Source of the DNA: JANNSX01 sp041397825
GTDB lineage: Bacteria; Pseudomonadota; Alphaproteobacteria; Rhizobiales; Hyphomicrobiaceae
Assembly (NCBI GenBank): GCA_041397825.1
Contig: JAWKVX010000006.1
Span: 248,001 to 312,000 of the forward strand
DNA length: 64,000 nt
Direction: 5' to 3'
Below the pieces are notes generated by a model. It worked only from the letters and a program-made list of their open reading frames with translations. It made no database searches and was not told where the DNA came from. Every line of letters starts with the position of its first letter. The first letter of the stretch is position 1. Shown here piece after piece: positions 31,573 through 43,633 of the stretch. The translations under genes were made by a program, and so were the position numbers.

Positions 31573-32187
31573 TCAGGTAAGCAGACCGAGGCTCCTCACC
31601 TCGGTCCTGACATCGCAACCTGGTTGAACATGCACCGTGTGAAAGCCGAGGTCGGCCGCCGCCCTGATGTTTCTGGCGCTGTCGTCGATGAAGACGCCGT
31701 TGCTCGCCGAAAGTGAGTATCGGTCGAGAAGCAACCGGAAGATGGTCGGATCCGGCTTGATGAGCTTCTCGTGCGCCGAGACGATGAGGCCATCGAAAGT
31801 ATCCAGGAAAGGAAAGCGACGGCGGCTGGCGGCGAATTTCTCCCTCGAGAAGTTCGTGATCGCATAGCGCGGCACGCCCTTTAGGCGGAGTTCCTCGAGC
31901 AGGGCGACGTTGCCTTCGATGGCGCGGGGCGCCGTCTCGTCCCAGCGCTCGTCATAGGCACGGATCTCCCGCTCCCAATCGGGATGTCGCGCAACGAGCC
32001 GCGCGATGCCCTCGGCAAATGGCAGGCCACGGTCGAGCTCGAGGTTGAGCTCATCGTCCCAGACATAACGCATGAACCAGTCGAGCCGATCCGGCTCCCG
32101 GATGAGCTTCGCGAAGAGAAACCGCGGATTCCACTCGATCAGCACGTTGCCGACATCGAAGACCGCGTAGCGCGCCTGTCCCGGCAC
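31573..32187 (-). CDS. HAD-family hydrolase (YihX-like)
   Basis: The 204-residue product starts motif I as FDVGNVLIEWNPRFLF, the D-x-G-N form of the HAD-IA subgroup that includes YihX and haloacid-type enzymes. Motif II lies in ITNFSRE, motif III in KLIKPDP, and motif IV in GVFIDDSARNI. I chose GTG 32187, five bases after the maeB stop with GGGGTAGG upstream; longer frames run into maeB. Probably cotranscribed with maeB. Substrate unknown. Confidence 0.85.
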   Translation of the reverse strand: MPGQARYAVFDVGNVLIEWNPRFLFAKLIREPDRLDWFMRYVWDDELNLELDRGLPFAEGIARLVARHPDWEREIRAYDERWDETAPRAIEGNVALLEELRLKGVPRYAITNFSREKFAASRRRFPFLDTFDGLIVSAHEKLIKPDPTIFRLLLDRYSLSASNGVFIDDSARNIRAAADLGFHTVHVQPGCDVRTEVRSLGLLT

Positions 32188-32191
32188 AGAC

Positions 32192-34462
<2,271 letters not shown>

Positions 34463-34494
34463 GCGGGCGATCTCTGTGGGATGGCAGCCGGAAA

Positions 34495-34512
34495 GACACT
34501 AGAGTATGTGTC
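34495..34512 (-). promoter_or_regulatory. Inverted repeat in maeB leader
   Basis: GACAC-n8-GTGTC (34495-34499, 34508-34512) lies just after the predicted maeB transcription start. Position and size suit a repressor site, but no regulator is identified. Confidence 0.3.
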
Positions 34513-34518
34513 ACCAGC

Positions 34519-34547
34519 ACCATAGACGCCCCGAACGCCCGTAACAA
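34519..34547 (-). promoter_or_regulatory. Sigma70-type promoter of maeB
   Basis: Minus-strand TTGTTA (34547-34542), 17-base spacer, TATGGT (34524-34519), about 55 bases before the maeB start in the divergent maeB-mutS region. Confidence 0.55.
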
Positions 34548-34580
34548 TCGGACGGAGCAGGCCAGAAAGACGTCGAGAAG

Positions 34581-37439
34581 ATGGCCAGGCCGATGCCTCG
34601 CGAGACGCCACCCCCGACAGAACGCGACTTGGACGATGCCGGTGAGACGGCGGGGTCCGGGACGCCAGCGGCCGCCGATACGCCGATGATGCTCCAGTAT
34701 ACGGAGATCAAATCGGCCAATCCGGACTGCCTCCTGTTCTATCGGATGGGCGATTTCTACGAGCTCTTCTTCGAGGATGCCGTGATTGCCGCCCAGGCCC
34801 TGGGCATCGCGCTGACCAAGCGCGGCAAGCATCGGGGCGAGGACATCCCGATGTGCGGCGTTCCCGTGCACGCCGCCGACGACTATCTCCAGCGCCTCAT
34901 CAAGCGTGGCTTCCGCGTTGCCGTCTGCGAGCAGATGGAGGACCCGGCGGAGGCCCGAAAGCGAGGCTCGAAGGCCGTTGTCCGTCGCGACGTCATCCGC
35001 CTCGTGACCCCCGGCACCCTGACCGAGGACACGCTGCTCGACGCCAAACGAAACAACTATCTCTCGGCACTGATCGAGGCGCCGGAGGGCCGCGCCGAGT
35101 CCGGCGCCGAGATCGCGATCGCCTCCATCGACATCTCGACCGGAGAGTTCCTGGTCTCGGAGCTGGCTCGCACCGATCTGACGTCAGAGCTGGCACGGCT
35201 CGCTCCGGGCGAGCTGCTCGTCGTCGATGGACGTGCAGGCGACCGGCGAATCAAAGAGGTCGCCGCATTGACCGGAACGGCCATCATGCCGGTCGCCAAG
35301 GCGACCTTCGACAGCCGCGCCGGCGAGCGCGATCTGAAGGCACGGCTCGCAGTGGAGGATCTTTCCGGATTCGGCGACTTCTCCCGGCTGGAGCTCTCGG
35401 CCATCGGCGCCGTCCTCAAATACATCGAGCTGACGCAGATCGGCCAGCAGCCGCTTCTCAGGCGACCCGAGCGAAGCGGCCCTCGCTCGATCATGGTCAT
35501 CGACCAGGCGACGCGCACAAACCTCGAGCTGCTCAGATCGACCTCGGGCGAGCGCCAGGGCAGCTTGTTGGCGGCCATGGACCGGACCGTGACAGGAGCG
35601 GGGGCGCGAGAGCTGGCCGCCCGCCTCGCCAGCCCGCTCAAGGATGCGCACCGCATTGCCATGCGGCTCGATGCGGTGGCGGCGCTTGCCGAGAGCGAGA
35701 CTCTCCGGGCCGATCTCCGCGCGGAACTCAGGCAGGCGCCGGATATCGCCCGGGCGCTGGCACGGCTTGGTTTCGGCCGGGGCGGACCGCGGGATCTCGC
35801 CGCGCTGCGGGACGGCCTGGCCTCGGCCCGAGCCTGTCGTCAACGTCTCGAGAAGGCCAGCGGCGGATTGGGACTGCCGGATGAGATCACGGCGATCGTC
35901 TCGCGCCTCGACGATCGTATACTCGCTGTCGCCGATCAACTCCGCGCGGCGCTCGTCGACGAGCCGCCACAGCTCAGGCGCGACGGCGGCTTCGTCCGGG
36001 AGGGTTTCCGGGCCGAGCTCGACGAAAACCGCCGGCTCCGCGACCAGAGCCGGAAAGTCATCGCCGAGCTGCAGGAGCGCTACCAGGATGAGACCGGCGT
36101 AAAGTCCCTCAAAGTCCGGCACAACAACGTCCTCGGCTATTTCGTCGAGGTGACGGCGGCGAACGCCAAGGCGCTGCAGTCGCCACCGCTTTCGGAGCGG
36201 TTCCAGCACCGGCAAACCCTTGCCAGCGCCATGCGGTTCACAACGCCGGAGCTGGTCGACGCCGAGGGGCGCATCAGTGCCGCTGCCGCCCGTGCCCTCG
36301 CCATCGAGGAAGAGGTGTTCGCGGAGCTCGCGTCGACGGTGACCCGGCAGAGCAGCGGCGTGTCGGACGTCGCCGCCGCCCTGGCCGAGCTCGATCATGT
36401 GCAGGGCCTGGCCGAGCTCGCCGTCGCCGAGCGCTATGTCCGACCGGCCCTCGATCAGAGCCTTGCATTCGAGATTGCCGGCGGCCGGCATCCAGTCGTC
36501 GAGCAAGCCTTGAAGCGGGATAAGCTGAAGCCCTTCATCGCCAATGACTGTGTACTCGGGGCCACCCGCTCTCGGCCTGGCCATGCCGCTTCCGGCACGT
36601 CGGACTATCGGCAGCCGGGCAATGACGCCGGCGGTTTCGACGATGCGGCCGATGCCCGCATCTGGCTCCTCACCGGTCCGAACATGGCGGGCAAGTCGAC
36701 CTATCTCCGGCAGAATGCGATGATTGCCATCATGGCCCAGATCGGCTCCTTCGTTCCGGCCGAGAGCGCCCATATTGGCATTGTCGATCGCCTGTTCAGC
36801 CGCGTCGGCGCCGCCGACGACCTGGCCCGGGGTCGCTCGACCTTCATGGTGGAGATGGTCGAGACCGCCGGCATCCTCAATCAGGCCGGTGAGCGATCCC
36901 TCGTCATCCTCGACGAGATCGGCCGTGGCACGGCGACGTTCGACGGTCTTTCGATTGCCTGGGCGACGGTAGAATACCTGCACGACGTCTCGAGATGCCG
37001 AGCGCTCTTCGCCACGCACTATCACGAGCTGACGGCGCTCGCCGGCCGGCTCCCCGGTGTCACCAACCGGACTATGCAGGTCAAGGAATGGCGGGACGAG
37101 ATCATATTCCTGCATAAAGTGGTTCCGGGTGCCGCCGACCGGTCGTACGGCATCCAGGTCGCCAAGCTGGCCGGCCTGCCGACGCCGGTCATCCAGCGAG
37201 CCGGCGAGGTCTTGAAGCTGCTCGAGGCGGCCGACAACCGCAAGACTCCCGAGCGGTTGATCGAGGAGCTTCCCCTGTTTGCGGTCGCCCGGCCGAAGAG
37301 CGTCGTCGCCACGGATCAGACCTCGCCGCTGTCTGAAGCGATGGCGCACCTCAATCCGGATACGATGAGTCCGCGCGAAGCGCTCGACGCTCTCTACCGG
37401 TTGAAAGGGCTCGCGGGAGATGGTCATGAACGAAGCTAG
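34581..37439 (+). CDS. mutS: DNA mismatch repair protein MutS
   Basis: Recognises mismatches and starts repair. The 952-residue product has the mismatch-reading FYRMGDFYELFFEDA (about residues 52-66), connector, lever and clamp domains, and the ATPase with Walker A GPNMAGKSTYLRQNA (near 700), DEIGRGTATFDG and ATHYHELTAL. It is longer than most because of an Arg/Gly/Asp-rich insertion of about 25-30 residues just before the Walker A strand (about 662-690). The first 30 residues are low complexity. The gene overlaps glnD by 14 bases. Confidence 0.97.
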   Translation: MARPMPRETPPPTERDLDDAGETAGSGTPAAADTPMMLQYTEIKSANPDCLLFYRMGDFYELFFEDAVIAAQALGIALTKRGKHRGEDIPMCGVPVHAADDYLQRLIKRGFRVAVCEQMEDPAEARKRGSKAVVRRDVIRLVTPGTLTEDTLLDAKRNNYLSALIEAPEGRAESGAEIAIASIDISTGEFLVSELARTDLTSELARLAPGELLVVDGRAGDRRIKEVAALTGTAIMPVAKATFDSRAGERDLKARLAVEDLSGFGDFSRLELSAIGAVLKYIELTQIGQQPLLRRPERSGPRSIMVIDQATRTNLELLRSTSGERQGSLLAAMDRTVTGAGARELAARLASPLKDAHRIAMRLDAVAALAESETLRADLRAELRQAPDIARALARLGFGRGGPRDLAALRDGLASARACRQRLEKASGGLGLPDEITAIVSRLDDRILAVADQLRAALVDEPPQLRRDGGFVREGFRAELDENRRLRDQSRKVIAELQERYQDETGVKSLKVRHNNVLGYFVEVTAANAKALQSPPLSERFQHRQTLASAMRFTTPELVDAEGRISAAAARALAIEEEVFAELASTVTRQSSGVSDVAAALAELDHVQGLAELAVAERYVRPALDQSLAFEIAGGRHPVVEQALKRDKLKPFIANDCVLGATRSRPGHAASGTSDYRQPGNDAGGFDDAADARIWLLTGPNMAGKSTYLRQNAMIAIMAQIGSFVPAESAHIGIVDRLFSRVGAADDLARGRSTFMVEMVETAGILNQAGERSLVILDEIGRGTATFDGLSIAWATVEYLHDVSRCRALFATHYHELTALAGRLPGVTNRTMQVKEWRDEIIFLHKVVPGAADRSYGIQVAKLAGLPTPVIQRAGEVLKLLEAADNRKTPERLIEELPLFAVARPKSVVATDQTSPLSEAMAHLNPDTMSPREALDALYRLKGLAGDGHERS

Positions 37440-40248
37440 CCCTCCTAGCCGGCCGGCTGGGAGCAGCGAACATGTGATCGATCCGCCCTATTTCGATCTC
37501 GATGCCGCCACCGCCGAGCTCAAGCGCCTCCGCCAGGACGCCGCCGCCGGGGAAGCGAGAGGCGCTGTCCTCACGCGCCTCAAAGCCCTTCTCAAGCAGG
37601 CGCGGGCCACCGCCGAGGCGAACCTGATGTCGGGAGGTCAGGGCCGCACATGCGCCCATGGCATGTCGCTCTTCACCGATGCGCTGCTGCGGCTCGTCTA
37701 TCAGGACGTCATCGGTCATGTTGTCGAAAGCGGCATTCCGTCGGAAGGCGAGAGGATGGCCGTCGTCGCCACCGGCGGCTATGGCCGCGGCCTGATGGCA
37801 CCGCGCTCGGATATCGATCTCCTGTTCCTGCTTCCCTACAAGCAGACACCGTGGGGCGAGAGCGTGATCGAGGCGACGCTCTACATGTTGTGGGACCTGG
37901 GCCTCAAGGTCGGCCACGCGACGCGATCGATCGATCAATGTCTTCGCCTCGCCGAATCCGACATGACAATCCGCACATCGCTGCTCGATGCGCGGCTCAT
38001 TCTTGGCAACGCGGCCCTGTTCGAGGAATTCGAGAGCCGCTTCCACCAAGCCATCGCCACCTGGCCGGCACGCGATTTCGTCGACGCCAAGTTCGCCGAG
38101 CGTGACGAGCGGCATCGCCGGTCGGGCGAGAGCCGCTATCGGGTCGAGCCGAATGTCAAGGACGGCAAGGGCGGCCTGCGGGACCTCCACACGCTGCACT
38201 GGCTGATGCGGTATCTCGTCGGTGCCGTGCCCAGCGAGGCCGCTGTCGGCGAGGGCCTCTTCTCCGCCGCCGAGTACCATGCTTATCGAAAGTGTGAGAG
38301 CTTTCTCTGGTCCATTCGCTGCCATCTCCACTTCCTGACCGGACGGTCGGAGGATCGGTTGAGCTTCGACGTCCAGCTATCGATGGCAGAGCGGCTCCAT
38401 TACAAGCCCCGTGGCGGCATTCGGCCCGTCGAGCGTTTCATGAAGCACTACTTCCTGGTCGCGAAGGAGGTGGGCGAGCTGACGATGGTGATATCGGCGG
38501 CGCTCGAGATGAAACAACTGAAGGCGAAGCCGGACAACGAGCGCCACACCGGCAGCCAGACCTGGCGCGACCGGACACTGCTCAGGCGGAGAACCGACTT
38601 CAGGATCGAGAACGGCCGCATCAGCGTTGCCAACCGTGAGGTCTTCAAGCGCAATCCCGTCAACCTGATCCGCCTGTTTCATCTCGCTCAGCAGTACAGC
38701 GCCGAGCATCATCCGGAAACGATGCGGCTTGTCGGCCATTCGCTCCGCCTGATCGACGACAGGCTCCGCCGGGACGTAGAAGCCAACCGGATCTTCCTGG
38801 ACATCCTGACGGCCAAGGACGAATCCGAGCAGGCGCTGCGCGCCATGAACGAGGCCGGCGTGCTCGGTCGGTTCATCCCGGAATTCGGTCGCGTCGTCGC
38901 CATGATGCAATTCAACATGTACCATCACTACACGGTCGACGAGCACCTCATCCGCTCGGTCGGCGTCCTGTCGGACATCGAGAGCGGCAAGCTCGTCGAG
39001 GACCATCCGCTCGCCTCGCAGATCATTCCGGACGTCCAGAACCGCCGTGCTCTCTTTGTCGCCCAGCTGCTGCACGACGCGGGAAAGGGATACGCAGAGG
39101 ATCATTCGATCGTCGGCGCCCGAATGATGCGCGAGGTCGGGGCCCGTCTGGGGCTCGGCCGCTCGGAGACGGAGACGGCGGCCTGGCTCGTCGAGCACCA
39201 TCTCGACATGAGCACATTCGCCCAGTCGCGGGACATCAACGACCCGAAGACCATCCGCGACTTCGCCGATATCGTGCAGAGCCCTGAGCGGCTCCGTCTG
39301 CTGCTCATCCTGACCGTCGCCGATATCCGCGCCGTCGGACCAGGCGTCTGGAACGGCTGGAAGGGACAATTGCTTCGCTCGCTCTACTACGAGACCGAGC
39401 CGGTGCTGGCCGGGGGCCACTCGAAGCTGGCGAACCAGAATCGGCTCGCTATTGCCGAGGAGAAGCTCCGCGCCGCGCTCTCCGATTGGACCGAGGACGA
39501 CATCGATCGCTTCGCCGCTCGACTCTATCCAGCCTACTGGCTGCGCACCGAGACACCCAAGCAGGCCGAGCACGCCCGGCTGATCAAGAAGGCAGAGGCC
39601 GCTGGCAAGAGCTTTGCCTTCGCGGTGCGCACCGATGCCTTCACCGCCGTAACCGAGCTCACGATTGTGGCGCCGAACGTCAAGGGTTTGTTGTCGCTCT
39701 TCGCCGGCGCTTGCGCTTCAGCCGGCGCCAACATCATGGGCGCCCATGTGACGACCACCCGTGACGGCCTTGCACTCGACACATTCCTCCTGCAGCGCGA
39801 GCTCGACGAGGACGACGAGCGGCGGCGCGCCGAGCGCATCGGCCATACAATCGAGAAGCTGATCTCGGGCAAACAAAAGCTCGAGCAGCTTCTCCGCAGC
39901 CGGCCGACCCGGATCTCGAGCCGGATCGGTGCCTTCACGATCGTTCCCGAGGTCAACGTCTCGAACAAGATCTCCGAGACTCTGACGGTGCTCGAGGTCT
40001 CGGGCATCGATCGCCCGGGCCTCCTCTACGCCTTGACGAAAGCCATCACCGACCTGGAGCTCGACATCAACTCGGCCCATATCGCGACCTATGGCGAGCG
40101 GGCCGTCGACGTCTTCTACGTCACGGATCTGGACGGCCGGAAAATCACCGATCAGGCATGGGCGCGCGACATCGAGGCACGTCTCGTCGCGGTGCTCTCC
40201 GAGCCGGCGGTGGACTCGGAAGCCCGTATTCCGGCCGGAGCCCCATGA
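37426..40248 (+). CDS. glnD: [Protein-PII] uridylyltransferase/uridylyl-removing enzyme GlnD
   Basis: Nitrogen sensor that uridylylates and deuridylylates PII. The 940-residue product has the nucleotidyltransferase motif ATGGYGRG followed by RSDIDLLFL (about residues 120-140), an HD domain with LLHDAGKG (about 545-555), and two C-terminal ACT domains (about 735-815 and 850-925) that bind glutamine. I prefer ATG 37426, with GGGAGA five bases upstream, over ATG 37420. It lies in the mutS-glnD-murJ order of Rhodospirillales. Confidence 0.96.
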   Translation: MNEASPPSRPAGSSEHVIDPPYFDLDAATAELKRLRQDAAAGEARGAVLTRLKALLKQARATAEANLMSGGQGRTCAHGMSLFTDALLRLVYQDVIGHVVESGIPSEGERMAVVATGGYGRGLMAPRSDIDLLFLLPYKQTPWGESVIEATLYMLWDLGLKVGHATRSIDQCLRLAESDMTIRTSLLDARLILGNAALFEEFESRFHQAIATWPARDFVDAKFAERDERHRRSGESRYRVEPNVKDGKGGLRDLHTLHWLMRYLVGAVPSEAAVGEGLFSAAEYHAYRKCESFLWSIRCHLHFLTGRSEDRLSFDVQLSMAERLHYKPRGGIRPVERFMKHYFLVAKEVGELTMVISAALEMKQLKAKPDNERHTGSQTWRDRTLLRRRTDFRIENGRISVANREVFKRNPVNLIRLFHLAQQYSAEHHPETMRLVGHSLRLIDDRLRRDVEANRIFLDILTAKDESEQALRAMNEAGVLGRFIPEFGRVVAMMQFNMYHHYTVDEHLIRSVGVLSDIESGKLVEDHPLASQIIPDVQNRRALFVAQLLHDAGKGYAEDHSIVGARMMREVGARLGLGRSETETAAWLVEHHLDMSTFAQSRDINDPKTIRDFADIVQSPERLRLLLILTVADIRAVGPGVWNGWKGQLLRSLYYETEPVLAGGHSKLANQNRLAIAEEKLRAALSDWTEDDIDRFAARLYPAYWLRTETPKQAEHARLIKKAEAAGKSFAFAVRTDAFTAVTELTIVAPNVKGLLSLFAGACASAGANIMGAHVTTTRDGLALDTFLLQRELDEDDERRRAERIGHTIEKLISGKQKLEQLLRSRPTRISSRIGAFTIVPEVNVSNKISETLTVLEVSGIDRPGLLYALTKAITDLELDINSAHIATYGERAVDVFYVTDLDGRKITDQAWARDIEARLVAVLSEPAVDSEARIPAGAP

Positions 40249-40314
40249 AATGCGCGTGCATGAGTGTCCTGCCTTGCTTGCCGCTGCGTCCGGTCTCGTC
40301 TATCGGCTAGCGCC

Positions 40315-41898
40315 ATGAACCTCTACCGAGCCTTCGCGACGGTCGGCGGCATGACGATGATCAGCCGCATCCTCGGATTTGTCCGTGACATCATGATCGC
40401 CGCGGTCCTCGGTACGGGCCCCGTGGCCGATGCCTTCTTCGTCGCCTTCCGGCTTCCCAATCTGTTTCGCCGTTTGTTCGGCGAGGGCGCATTCAACGCA
40501 GCCTTCGTTCCGATCTTCGCCAAGCGGCTGGAAGGGGACGGCAAGGAGGCCGCGGCCCGCTTCGCGCAGGAGGCCATGTCCGGCCTGTTGCTCGTGCTGC
40601 TGATCTTCACGGCGATCGCTGAGCTCGCGATGCCGTTCATCATGTACGGTTTTGCCCTCGGCTATTCGGACACACCTGAGAAGTTCGACCTGTCGATCGT
40701 GCTCTCCCGGATCATGTTTCCCTATCTTCTGTGCATGTCGCTCGTGGCGCTCCTGTCCGGCGTCCTCAACGCCCTGCATCGCTTCTGGATCGCCTCTGCT
40801 GCACCGATCATGCTGAACGTGGTGTTGATCGCCGTGATGTCGGGCGCCCTGCTCTCCGGGGTCGGCAACTCGCCCGCGGCCGGCCATGTCCTGGCCTGGG
40901 GTGTCTTCGCCGCCGGCTTGATTCAGCTCGGCCTGCTCTGGAATGCGGCAAGGCTCAACGGCGTGACACTCGGGATGACGCGCCCGGTCTACAACGAAGA
41001 TCTCAAGCGGCTCGTAAGACTGGGCATTCCCGGCGTCATCGCCAGCGGCATCATCCAGTTCAATCTGGTCATCGGCACGAATATCGCCTCGATGCAGGAT
41101 GGTGCCGTCTCCTTCCTCTACTACGCCGATCGCATCTATCAGCTGCCGCTCGGTGTCGTGGGAGTTGCCATCGGCGTCGTGCTGCTGCCGGACGTCGCCA
41201 GGCACCTCAGGGCCGGCAATCACGATGCCGTCGAGGACAGCCAGAACCGGGCCCTCGAGTTCGCTGCCATGTTGACCTTGCCGGCCGCCGTCGCCATCTC
41301 GGTCGTCGCCTGGCCGATCGTGCGCGTCCTCTTCGAGCGGGGCGCCTTCACCGCCGACGACACGACCGCAACCGCCGGTGCGCTGGCGATCTTCGCCGTC
41401 GGCCTGCCGGCCTTTGTGCTCATCAAGGTCTTCTCGCCCGCCTACTTCGCGCGCGAGGATACCAAGACACCCATGCGCTATGCAGGCGTCGACATGATCG
41501 TCAACGTGATCGCCTCGCTGGCGCTCTTCTTCCTTTTCAAGTCCATGGGCGTGCGCCCCCACTACGGCATTGCGATCGCAACGGCCCTCGCAGGCTGGTG
41601 CAATGCGGTTCTCCTCTGGCGGACGCTGGTCCGGCGTGGACACTACACGGCCGACGCCAGGGTCAAGAAGGTGCTTCCGAAGATCGCCTTGGCCAGCGCG
41701 GCCATGGGCACGGCGCTCTGGCTCGGCACCATGCTGGTCGATCCCCTGTTCGCGGCGGACCAGCCGGTCTGGCTGCGCTTCTCGGCTCTGGCAGTCCTCG
41801 TTGCCGCGGGCCTCGCCGTCTATGCCCTGTTGATCCAGGCGACCGGCGCCGCCCGACTCGGCCAGATCGTGGGCGGTCTCCGCCGCCGCTCAGCCTGA
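40315..41898 (+). CDS. murJ: Lipid II flippase MurJ
   Basis: Moves lipid II across the inner membrane for peptidoglycan synthesis. The 527-residue product has about 14 predicted helices and the MurJ N-terminus with TMISRILGFVRDIMIAAVLG and AFFVAFRLPNLFRRLFGEGA, which carries the conserved Arg residues. Start ATG 40315 was chosen to match the family; the frame is open from 40264. It follows glnD after 66 bases and precedes trpS. Confidence 0.95.
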   Translation: MNLYRAFATVGGMTMISRILGFVRDIMIAAVLGTGPVADAFFVAFRLPNLFRRLFGEGAFNAAFVPIFAKRLEGDGKEAAARFAQEAMSGLLLVLLIFTAIAELAMPFIMYGFALGYSDTPEKFDLSIVLSRIMFPYLLCMSLVALLSGVLNALHRFWIASAAPIMLNVVLIAVMSGALLSGVGNSPAAGHVLAWGVFAAGLIQLGLLWNAARLNGVTLGMTRPVYNEDLKRLVRLGIPGVIASGIIQFNLVIGTNIASMQDGAVSFLYYADRIYQLPLGVVGVAIGVVLLPDVARHLRAGNHDAVEDSQNRALEFAAMLTLPAAVAISVVAWPIVRVLFERGAFTADDTTATAGALAIFAVGLPAFVLIKVFSPAYFAREDTKTPMRYAGVDMIVNVIASLALFFLFKSMGVRPHYGIAIATALAGWCNAVLLWRTLVRRGHYTADARVKKVLPKIALASAAMGTALWLGTMLVDPLFAADQPVWLRFSALAVLVAAGLAVYALLIQATGAARLGQIVGGLRRRSA

Positions 41899-41965
41899 TC
41901 CGGCCCATGGCTTGCCTAATCGGCACCGGGCAGCCATAAACCCGCCTGACCGCGATGAGGCCCCC

Positions 41966-42997
41966 ATGACGTTCAAACCCCGTGTCTTCTCCGGCATGCA
42001 GCCGACCGGCTCGCTGCATCTCGGCAACTACCTCGGCGCCACCGTCAAGTGGATCGAGATGCAGAAGAGCCACGAGTGCATCTACTGCGTCGTCGACATG
42101 CATGCGATCACAGTCTGGCAGGAGCCGAAGGAACTGCGTCAGGCCATCCGGTCGGTGACGGCGGCCTACATGGCCTCCGGCCTCGATCCCAAGCGCTCGA
42201 TCATCTTCAACCAGAGCCGGGTCGCAGCCCATGCCGAGCTCGCCTGGGTCTTCAATTGCATCGCCCGACTGGGCTGGCTCAATCGCATGACCCAGTTCAA
42301 GGAGAAGACTGGCAAGGATGCCGAGAAGGCCTCCGTCGGGCTCTATGCCTACCCGAACCTGATGGCGGCCGACATCCTCGTCTACCATGGCACACATGTG
42401 CCTGTGGGTGAGGACCAGAAGCAGCATCTGGAGCTCGCCCGCGACATCGCTCAGAAATTCAACAACGATTACGGCGACTCAATCCGCGAGCGCGGGCACG
42501 GCGACGTGTTCTTTCCGCTCCCCGAGCCCGTGATCGAGGGACCGGCGACGCGCGTCATGTCATTGCGCGATGGCACGAAGAAGATGTCGAAGTCGGACCC
42601 TTCCGAGATGTCTCGCATCAATCTGACCGACGATGCGGACACGATCGCTCGGAAGATCCAGAAAGCCAAGACCGACCCCGAGCCGTTGCCGAGCGAGGTC
42701 GCCGGACTGGCCAACCGCCCCGAGGCAGAAAATCTCGTCGGGATCTATGCGGCCCTCGCCGGCGTTGATCGGGAGGCCGTGCTCGGCGAGTTCGGCGGCG
42801 CCCAGTTCTCGGGGTTCAAGAAAGCCCTGACCGAGGTCGCCGTCACGAGGCTAGCTCCCGTCGGCGACGAGATGCGTCGGCTGCTTGCCGATCCAGGCTC
42901 GATCGACGCCGTGCTCTCGGACGGGGCGGCGCGGGCGCATGCGATCGCCCAGCCGATCATGGACGAGGTCAAGGAAATCATCGGCTATCTGCGCTGA
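41966..42997 (+). CDS. trpS: Tryptophanyl-tRNA synthetase
   Basis: Class I aminoacyl-tRNA synthetase. The 343-residue product opens with FSGMQPTGSLHLGNYLGA, containing the HIGH-equivalent HLGN, and has the KMSKS loop as KKMSKSDPS near residue 210. Length is normal. ATG 41966 follows the family N-terminus; upstream codons in the same frame show no similarity. It is downstream of murJ and upstream of the stress-protein gene. Confidence 0.97.
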   Translation: MTFKPRVFSGMQPTGSLHLGNYLGATVKWIEMQKSHECIYCVVDMHAITVWQEPKELRQAIRSVTAAYMASGLDPKRSIIFNQSRVAAHAELAWVFNCIARLGWLNRMTQFKEKTGKDAEKASVGLYAYPNLMAADILVYHGTHVPVGEDQKQHLELARDIAQKFNNDYGDSIRERGHGDVFFPLPEPVIEGPATRVMSLRDGTKKMSKSDPSEMSRINLTDDADTIARKIQKAKTDPEPLPSEVAGLANRPEAENLVGIYAALAGVDREAVLGEFGGAQFSGFKKALTEVAVTRLAPVGDEMRRLLADPGSIDAVLSDGAARAHAIAQPIMDEVKEIIGYLR

Positions 42998-43104
42998 ACG
43001 CAGTAGGATCGCGCGGCTTTCTTTTGAGCTGCCCGACTCGTCTGTTCGGCACGTTGCCGACCGGGCCTCAAAATGCAAAACTGCAGCGGAAGGTGGAGAT
43101 CACA

Positions 43105-43617
43105 ATGCCCGAGCGCCGCCGCCGATCCGTTTTCGAAACCGGACACCGGCGAAAGTTTCTCGTCGTCGTCGACGAGACGCCGGAGGTCGAAAGTGCGCTC
43201 GTCTATGCTGCCAATCGCGCCAAACGCACCGGCGGCATGATCAAGCTGCTCTACGTCATCACTCAGGACGACATGTCGAACGAGTGGCTCGGGGTCCGCG
43301 AGGCCTACCTCGAGGAACAGCAGAATAAGGCCAAGGCCGTCTTTCGCCTCGCCGCACGCAAGCTCAAGGCGCAAGGCGTCGACGAGGCGGCGATCGAGGA
43401 CTCGCTCCGCGAGGGCAACAAGAGCGAGCAGATCCTGAAGCTCATCGAGGAAGACCAAGACATCGCCGTCCTGGTGCTTGGCGCCTCGACCGACCCGGCC
43501 GGCCCTGGACCGCTCGTCTCCTCTCTGGCGACCGGCAAGCTCGCCGGCAATTTCCCGATCCCGATCACGATCGTTCCGGGGACGCTCTCCGCCGAGGAGA
43601 TCGAGGGCCTCGCCTGA
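43105..43617 (+). CDS. Universal stress protein family
   Basis: The 170-residue product has a single UspA domain: FLVVVDETPEVESALVYAANRA at the start in two parts, a central helical region, then VLVLGASTDPAGPGPLVSSL and PITIVPG, which correspond to the ATP-binding G-x2-G-x9-G/S region in degenerate form. It is downstream of trpS after 107 bases. This trpS-usp order recurs in related alphaproteobacteria. Role: probably stress-related nucleotide binding; specific function unknown. Confidence 0.85.
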   Translation: MPERRRRSVFETGHRRKFLVVVDETPEVESALVYAANRAKRTGGMIKLLYVITQDDMSNEWLGVREAYLEEQQNKAKAVFRLAARKLKAQGVDEAAIEDSLREGNKSEQILKLIEEDQDIAVLVLGASTDPAGPGPLVSSLATGKLAGNFPIPITIVPGTLSAEEIEGLA

Positions 43618-43633
43618 CGACTACCGTCGTCAG
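43614..43633. repeat. Palindrome spanning both stop codons of convergent genes
   Basis: CTGACGA (43614-43620) and TCGTCAG (43627-43633) are a perfect 7-bp inverted repeat with a six-base loop. Both TGA stop codons lie inside the arms. It may act as a shared transcript-end hairpin; there is no U-tract. Confidence 0.5.

Noticed and set aside
35184..37427. Long minus-strand open frame opposite mutS
   Set aside because: Same shadow effect; mutS motifs on the plus strand are complete.
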